Origin: Zea mays
Taxonomy: Eukaryota; Streptophyta; Magnoliopsida; Poales; Poaceae
DNA length: 64,000 nt
Direction of reading: 5' to 3'
Assembly: GCF_902167145.1 (NCBI RefSeq)
Contig: NC_050100.1
Location: 216,374,081 to 216,438,080, forward strand
Of this stretch, positions 57,601-64,000 are shown piece by piece. The notes beneath the pieces were generated by a model that saw nothing but the letters and a program-made list of their open reading frames with translations, made no database searches and was not told the DNA's origin. The position numbers were made by a program, and so were the translations under genes. The stretch's first letter is position 1; every line of letters begins with the position of its first letter.

Positions 57601-58208
57601 GATGCGAGGCAGAGGGTAGGGAACTTTCGGACATGCTTTGTTTAGACCAGTATAGTCTACACACATCCGCCATTTCCCCCCTTTCTTTCTCACAAGCACA
57701 GGGTTGGCAAGCCATTCAGGATGGAATACCTCTTTGATGAACCCTACCGCCATTAGCTTGTGGATCTCCTCGCCTATGGCTCTGCGCTTTTCTTCGTCGA
57801 ATCGGAGCAGAGGCTGCTTCACGGGTCGGGCTCCAGCTCGGATATCCAGCGAGTGCTCGCCGACTTCCCTCGGTATGCCGGGCATGTCCGAGGGACTCCA
57901 CACGAAAACATTGGCGTTTGCGCGGAGAAAGTCGACGAGCACTGCTTCCTATTTGGGGTCGAGCTCGGAGCCGATCCGGATATGCTTGGAGGCGTCGTTG
58001 CAGGGGTCGAGAGGGACGGACTTAACCATCTCCGCTGGCTCGAAGTTGCCGGCGTGGCGCTTCACGTTTGGCGCCTCCCTAGAGAGGCTCTCCAGGTCGG
58101 CGATGAGGGCCTCGGACTCGGCGAGGGCCTCGGCGTACTCCACGCACTCCATGTCGCATTCGTATGCGTGTCGGTACGTGGGCCCGACGGTGATGACCCC
58201 GTTGGGGC
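54691..58208 (-). pseudogene. Tat-lineage gypsy pol (RT, RNase H, integrase), broken
   Basis: Read on the minus strand from 58208 the order is RT (WRMCVDYTGLNKACPK, SFLDAYSGYH, MPFGLRNAGATYQRCM, catalytic YVDD at 57367-57356), RNase H (WTMFFDGSLMKTGAGAGLL), an octapeptide-repeat linker, then integrase (zinc-binding HH...C..C near 55720-55615, IITDNGTQFTG, NGQVERAN, and a C-terminal LKPRTYKLANSQGEVYSNAW), stopping at 54691. The order RT-RNase H-integrase is gypsy-type. At least six in-frame stops, an integrase frameshift near 55262 and a small RNase H deletion near 56388 make it inactive. The gag/protease half lies to the right of the solo LTR. Confidence 0.92.
55960..56120 (-). repeat. 24-bp repeats coding an octapeptide linker
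   Basis: Five or six consecutive 24-bp units encode variants of SAQPEVPS/LARSEVPS between RNase H and integrase. The phase is kept, so the linker lengthens in whole octapeptides. The region is Pro/Glu-rich and presumably flexible. Confidence 0.85.
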
Positions 58209-59600
58209 CCGGCTGTAACACCCTGAATTTGGGGGGTATAAAATTTCTTTGCTCATATTCACAAATTCAGGTGTTACTTCTCTTTTCACACCCTTCCCAA
58301 TCCCCTCTTTCTCTTTTTTATAGAAGAAAAGGGGCTATTTACTTTGTGTAATTAAAGTTTGTTAGACTAAAACTCCAAGGGGTATGTATTGTGGCATCAT
58401 GTCAAACCCTAAATTCTACTTTTGTTTGGTGCATAATTCTTAGAAATGCTAATTTGAATTTGTGGCTTATTTGGATTTGAATCAAATAGAGTAAATAAAA
58501 AGAAAAAGGGAAAACAAATGCCAGAATAAAAGAAAAAGGAAAGAAGCCCGCTTCCCCCGCCCCCTCGGCCTTTCGGCCCATCTGGCCCATCCCGCGCGCG
58601 TGCCCTCCCTCCCCCTCTCCCCTCTCTGCCCTGGCGGGCCCGCTCGTCAGCGCAGCCGCCTTCCCCGCGCCCGCTTTCCCCGCTCTCTCTGCTCGCGGGC
58701 CCGAGCTGTCAGCTCTTCCGTCTCCGCGTAACCGCCGCCCCGAGCCGCGCGTGTCGCGGACTCCGTGCCCACGTCGCGCGTGGAGCTCGCCACCACCCCG
58801 CCCTCGGCCACTTGAGTCCAGAGCCTCGCTCACCCCCTCTCCCCCCATCATTCGCGCACCTACAGAGCCCCTTTCCCTCTCCCCCACGCTGCGCGCACGC
58901 CAAAGCGCCGCCGCCACTAAACCACCGCCGCCCGAGCTCGTTTCTCCGTCGCCGTTGGAGCCCCGCCGTGCCCTCTGCCACAGTGAGCTTCGCCCCGGCG
59001 TCCGCAACCCGGGACGCGCCCCAATTTCCCCTCTCCCTCCCCGAATCCCTCTACCCGCGCTCACCGCCGTTCTCTGCGCAGCCGCGGAGGTCCGCCATCG
59101 TCGACTCGGGTTGCCGCCGTGTCTCCGTCGCCATCGAGGGGTCCCTGGAGTTCGCCTTGAGGTAAGGAAACTCTCTCGCCCTCTCCCGTCCTTTTTATTG
59201 CCCCCCGTCACGTTTAATTGCTCGCCGGAGTCCCTTAGCGCCACCGCCGAGCCGCTTCGCCGTGGGCCGCCCCCCCCTCCGGTGCCCCTGTTCCGACCTA
59301 GTCCCCACCGGAAGGTTCCCCGCGCCCTCCCCAACCTCCCCGGCCGCCCAGGTCGTCCCAGGGACCCGCAGAGCCCCTGCGCCCCTCGTCTCCGGCGAGT
59401 TCTCCACCGCGGGGACGGGCGCCGCCGCCTCTGCTAGCTGGAGGAGAAAACAGAAGCTGACCACCCAATCCCCGCCGTCTATCCCAGATCGAACGACCCT
59501 GATTCAAATAGGCCGAGCCCAATCTTAGCCGTCCGCCTGAGATCCAACGGCCCAGGGCCCTTTCCCCTCGCACCCCGCCTTCCTGCCATTTGGGCCCCAC

Positions 59601-59730
59601 CTGTCAGCCGTCCGCGCCCGCGCTGCCCGCCCGGCCCCGCCTGTCAGCCGTCCGCGACCGCGCTGCCCGCCCGGCCCCGCCTGTCAGCCGTCCGCGCCCG
59701 CGCTGCCCGCCCGGCCCCACCTGTCAGCCG
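59601..59730. repeat. 40-bp tandem array in the solo LTR
   Basis: Three full units starting CTGTCAGCCGTCCGCG at 59601, 59641 and 59681 and a partial fourth at 59721, about 97% identical, lie about 70 bp upstream of the LTR TATA box. Confidence 0.95.
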
Positions 59731-59800
59731 CTCAGGCCGCCGCGCGCTCGCGCGCCCGCCCGCGGATCTAATCTCGGGCGTTGATCCGAGATCCAACGGC

Positions 59801-59808
59801 TATAAAAG
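59801..59808 (+). promoter_or_regulatory. TATA box of the solo LTR
   Basis: TATAAAAG in the context AACGGCTATAAAAGCCCG. If functional, transcription would read rightwards across the antisense of the Tat gag. Confidence 0.7.
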
Positions 59809-61767
59809 CCCGATACCCCTTCGCCCGCGCATTTTCTTAAAGAGACCCCCGGCTTTCTGAAAATTAACCCGCCGTCCTTGGATCTTCGCAGTTAGGTCCT
59901 CGGACCTTTTATTTAATCCAAAATAAGTATTTAAGGCATATTTTTAATCCCTAATCTTGTAAAATTCATAACTTTGTCATATGAACTCCAAATTGGGTGC
60001 TTCAAATTGCAAAATGCTCACAATATTTTTATCTATCTATTTAAACAATGTTTCCCTGCTGTTTTTATGTCCCAATTAATAGTTGATCATTAGGGTAAAA
60101 CTAATGTTATTGGAACCCCTATTTGAGATAAATAAAGGATAGAAGACTTTAATAAAAGTTGGAGCACCTAAATTTATGGACTTAACACCATGTAATGATT
60201 TAACCCCACCACTGACTTAGATCTGATTAGTGGATAATGAATCACTTTGTATAGTCATCAACCCTAGACCTAGGGAACACCAGATTACCAATCCTTTTCT
60301 CCTGTGAACTTGTGATCTCTCTGCTGCATATGTTTGGTTTATTGCTTTTGTTTCTTATTTCCCAAGTGCATAGAATGAATGATTACTTTACGTAGACAAC
60401 GGGCAGTCTGTGTTTCCCGAGGAAGTTGCAGAAGAAGTTCCTGATCAGCAGTTTGGTGAAGGCAAGTGTCCTCTGACCCATTATGTCCCATTTACTTTAT
60501 AATACACTGTCCCGCATACTATGAACAACCTAAGGATTTACTAGCTTTCTATTTACCTTGTCCTTGATTTACCTTTTGGGTCACTATGGTTAGCTACATG
60601 CTAGCGCTTTACTTTAATCAATGAACATGATGAGATACAATGATGATACTATGATTTTATTCTGATATGATGATATACTTGTGGCATTTAAGGGGACTCG
60701 GGCTGTTTCCCGAGTACCTCTCCGTAAGGACCTGTTCGTTGAGAGACCACCCGGGATAACAGTGCAACCATGAGGGTGAAATGGGATGCCCTTAGCTAAT
60801 TAATTAGAGGAACTAGAGGTGTAGTTGCTTCGCCGTCGTGCCGTCAATGGGGTCCAGGCACAGTGCTTGCTCTGCCGAGGCTGAGTGCCGAGGTTCTTTC
60901 GTTTTGCTTTTGTTAGTCACCCTCCTTCGGGGAAAGGTACTATGCTTATCAAACTGGAGAAACCTAACGGGCGGCTATGACCTCTAGGGAATCTTTGTAA
61001 AAGCTACGTAGTGATACCCTGCCGGACCACCTAGGAAGTGATCAATGGGGAGTCATGATCCCCGGGCAAAACGGGAATCACGGCTCATGGGTAAAGTGTG
61101 CGACCTCTGCAGAGGGTAGTGAAACTGATATATCAGCCGTGCTCACGGTTAAGAGCAGCCTTAGGATCCTCTTTGATTAGAGATACAAATGATCTGAGAT
61201 ACAATGGTTCTATTTATTATTTTGGTTCGATGACGATAATGATGTTCCTCGATGAGGAAATGATTCACGGGTTGGTTATATGATAAAACTTGGCTTCCTC
61301 TAATAATAAATACCTGACCAACTACAAGCAACTGCTTGAGCTTAACCCCCACATAAAGCTAGTCCACCTCAGCCAAATGGGACATTTGCTGAGTACGTTG
61401 ATGTGTACTCACCCTTGCTTTCACAAAACACCAGGTTGCCTTTGGTGCAATCTATGCTCAGGTAAAGAAGGCGTCGAGGCGGATCTCCAGGAGTTCCAGG
61501 ACATCGACGAGTTCGAGGATTAGGCTAGCGACCTCCCCCAGTCAGCTACCTGTGGTGGGTTGTTTACGTTGGCTACGTTTTGATTCTGTGTACTTTGATT
61601 TATATTATGTAAATGGCTCTAGTGTGTAATATTATTACTTACTCTTTATTGTAATTCGAAGCATTGTGCTATGATGAGTCATTTATGTAATCGCTGTGTA
61701 TGTGAATTTCTGATCCTGGCACGTACATGGTTCGCATTCGGTTTACCTTCTAAAACCGGGTGTGACA

Positions 61768-63886
61768 CCGGCATCTTGAGCATGAGGTAGGTGTAGTTGG
61801 GGACGGCCATGAACTTGGCGTAGCATGGCCTCCCCAACACTGCGTGGTAGGTTCCTCGAAACCTGACCACTTCGAACGTGAGGGTCTCCCTTCGAAAGTT
61901 GGAGGGCGTCCCGAAGCAGACGGGTAGATCGAGTTGTCCGAGGGGTTGGACGCGCTTCCCGGGGATGATCCCATGGAAAGGCGCAGCGCCCGTCCGGACC
62001 AAGGATAGATCGATCCGCAGGAGCCCGAGGGTCTCGGCGTAGATGATGTTGAGGCTGCTGCCTCCGTCCATGAGGACCTTGGTGAGCCTGACGTTGCCGA
62101 TGATGGGGTCGACAACGAGCGGGTATTTCCCCGGGCTCGGCACATGGTCGGGATGGTCGGCCTGGTCGAAGGTGATGGGCTTGTCGGACCAGTCTAGGTA
62201 GACTGGCGCCGCCACCTTTACCGAGCAGACCTCTCGACGCTCTTGCTTGCGGTGCCAAGCCGAGGCGTTCGCCACTTGCCCGCCGTAGATCATGAAGCAG
62301 TCGCGGACCTCGGGGAACTCTCCCGCCTTGTGATCTTCCTTCTTAGCGTCGTCGAGGGCCTTGCCACCCTCCGCGGGTGGCCCGGCCTTGTGAAAGTGTT
62401 GTCGAAGCATGGCACACTCCTCAAGGGTGTGCTTGACGGACCCCTGATGATAAGGGCACGGCTCCTTGAGCATCTTGTCGAAGAGGTTGGCACCTCCCGG
62501 AGGTTTCCGAGGGTTCTTGTACTTAGCGACGGTGACAAGGTCCGCGTCGGCGGCGTCGCGTTTCGCTTGCGACTTCTTCTTGCCCTTCTTCTTGGTGCCG
62601 CGCTGAGTTGACGCCTCGGGAGCATCTTCCGGTGGGCGGCCCTGGGGCTGCTTGTCCTTCCGGAAGATGGCCTCAACCGCCTCCTGGCCAGAGGCGAACT
62701 TGGTGGCAATGTCCATCAGCTCGCTTGCCCTGGTGGGGGTCTTGCGACCCAGCTTGCTCACCAGGTCGCGGCAGGTGGTGCCGGCGAGGAACGCGCCGAT
62801 GACATCCGAATCGGTGACGTTGGGCAGCTCGGTGCGCTGCTTCGAGAATCGCCGGATGTAGTCCCAGAGAGACTCTCCCGGCTGCTGGCGGTAGCTTCGG
62901 AGATCCCAGGAGTTCCCAGGGCGCACGTACGTGCCCTAGAAATTGCCGGCGAAGGCTTGGACTAGGTCGTCCCAGTTGGAGATCTGCCCCGGAGGCAGGT
63001 GCTCCAGCTAGGCTCGAGCGGTGTCGGAGAGAAACAGGGGGAGGTTGCGGATGATGAGATTATCATCGTCCGTTCCACCCAGTTGGCAGGCCAGCCGATA
63101 GTCCGCAAGCCACAGTTCCGGTCTCGTCTCCCCCGAGTACTTTGTGATAGTAGTCGGGGTTCGGAACTAGGTCGGGAACGGTGCCCGTCGTATGGCGCGG
63201 CTGAAAGCCTGCGGACCGGGTGGTTCGGGCGAAGGACTTGGATCCTCCCCGCTGTCGTAGCGTCCCCCACGCCTGGGGTGGTAGCCTCGACGTACCCTCT
63301 CGTCGAGGTGGGCCCGACGGCTATGATGATGGTGCTCGTTGCCGAGGCGACCCGGGGCTGCAGGCGCTGTGTTGCGCGTGCGCCCGGTATGGACCGAGGC
63401 TTCCCGCATGAATCGGGAAGTCGCGGCGCGATGTTCCGAGGGGTACCCCTGCCTTCGGGAGGCAGAGCTCTTGGCCCGTCGGACCGCGACGTCCTCTAGG
63501 AGATTCTTGAGCTCTCCCTAGATACGCCGCCCCTCGGTGGTTGATGGCTCCGGCATCGCTCGAAGAAGTATTGCCGCTGCAGCCAGGTTCTGGCTGACTC
63601 CACTGGAATCCGGTGGCGGCCTTACCCTGACGTCGTCGGCGATGCGGTGCTGGATGCCCTGGGGGAGATGACGTGCTTGTCCGGCCGGAGGTTGGCCCGC
63701 CCATTCCTGCCCGATGTCCTGGCGGATCGGCACAAGCGTTCCTGCTCCCTCGTCGAGCCTGGCCTGCCTCTCGCGGAGTTGCGCGAGCTGCGGGTCAGGA
63801 ACCCCCGCCGGGACGGGGACCACAGCTAGCTCCCGAAGGATGTCAACGCGAGGCACGGGCCTAGGGGGATCACCGTTCTCCGGCAT
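61768..63886 (-). pseudogene. Tat-lineage gypsy gag and protease, broken
   Basis: On the minus strand from ATG 63886 (MPENGDPPRPVPRVDILREL) there is a disordered Arg/Pro/His-rich N-terminus, then the gag domain (WLADYRLACQLGG, SNWDDLVQAFAGNF, RQQPGESLWDYIRRFSKQR), a Lys-rich segment, a CPYHQGSVKHTLEEC-type zinc motif and a protease region with VLMDGGSSLNIIYA (62074-62036, catalytic Asp in DGG). Stops at 63518-63520, 63167-63169, 63008-63010 and 62936-62938 break the frame. The sequence passes straight into the solo LTR at 61768 and resumes as pol at 58208, so gag and pol were one coding unit before that insertion. Confidence 0.9.
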
Positions 63887-64000
63887 ACCAAGATGGTTGC
63901 CTTCGCTGGGACCCCCTAGATCGACATGGAGACATTCACGACTTGGGCCGCAGTCCTCGTCGTCGAGGCTGCGGCTACCGTCGGAATAGTCGGAAAGGCA
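63887..64000 (-). other. Upstream part of the Tat element
   Basis: Minus-strand DNA before the gag ATG also translates openly (DYSDGSRSLDDEDCG) up to a TAG just before 63886. The leader, primer-binding site and 5' LTR lie beyond the window. Confidence 0.6.

Larger units (their letters stand above)
58214..61767 (+). mobile_element. Solo LTR of a Del/Tekay-like gypsy element
   Basis: The 3554-bp LTR runs from TGTAACACCCTGAATTTGGG to CCGGGTGTGACA and is flanked by the perfect 5-bp duplication CCGGC (58209-58213 and 61768-61772). No primer-binding site, coding sequence or second LTR is attached, so it is a solo LTR, normally produced by recombination between the two LTRs of one insertion. It splits the Tat coding region. 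A TATA box lies at 59801 and a 40-bp tandem array at 59601. Large open frames in its GC-rich part (for example minus 58402-59334) are not genes. Confidence 0.95.

Noticed and set aside
58402..59437. 310-codon minus-strand and 228-codon plus-strand frames
   Set aside because: Both lie within the GC-rich part of the solo LTR, which is noncoding in its family.

Overview
The window looks like grass nuclear DNA, most probably maize (Zea mays) or a close relative. The reasons are GC-rich first exons with short GT-AG introns, many small TAA-flanked inverted-repeat elements (MITEs), and nested Ty3/gypsy and Sirevirus-type Ty1/copia retrotransposons of the kinds that fill maize intergenic DNA. Identities were assigned by eye from translated motifs; no database search was run.

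Positions 1-27,420 form a gene island with five protein-coding genes: the 3' end of a heavy-metal-associated isoprenylated protein (1-377, +); an FCS-like zinc finger (FLZ) protein (3770-4802, +); a thylakoid-lumen FKBP-type peptidyl-prolyl isomerase, FKBP16-4-like (8500-9707, +, five exons); a type I inositol polyphosphate 5-phosphatase (17856-20488, +, ten exons); and a secreted family GH3 beta-D-xylosidase (23464-27418, -, six exons). They share no pathway, as is usual for neighbouring plant genes. Between them lie MITEs, a 900-bp non-autonomous hAT element with perfect 8-bp target duplications (16339-17238), a fragment of a gypsy LTR, a lone frameshifted SEC14-like last exon and a LINE reverse-transcriptase fragment.

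Positions 27,420-39,425 contain no gene I can support. They hold MITEs, a 5'-truncated LINE insertion with a 14-bp target-site duplication (29713-30056), a second LINE tail, a possible Helitron terminus and two LTR-like remnants.

Positions 39,426-64,000 are one nested retrotransposon block. A Del/Tekay-like gypsy element (5' LTR 39426-43015, then gag, protease and RT) is cut at about 46174 by a Sirevirus-like copia element (5' LTR 46174-47526, then gag). That is cut at 49221 by a minus-strand Tat-lineage gypsy element (3' LTR 49221-50816, long 3' noncoding region, pol, protease, gag running off the right edge). Its coding region is split by a 3.55-kb solo LTR (58214-61767) with a perfect 5-bp target duplication. 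All these elements carry disabling mutations; most stop codons in the Tat element look like C-to-T changes. I found no CRISPR array, tRNA or rRNA gene.
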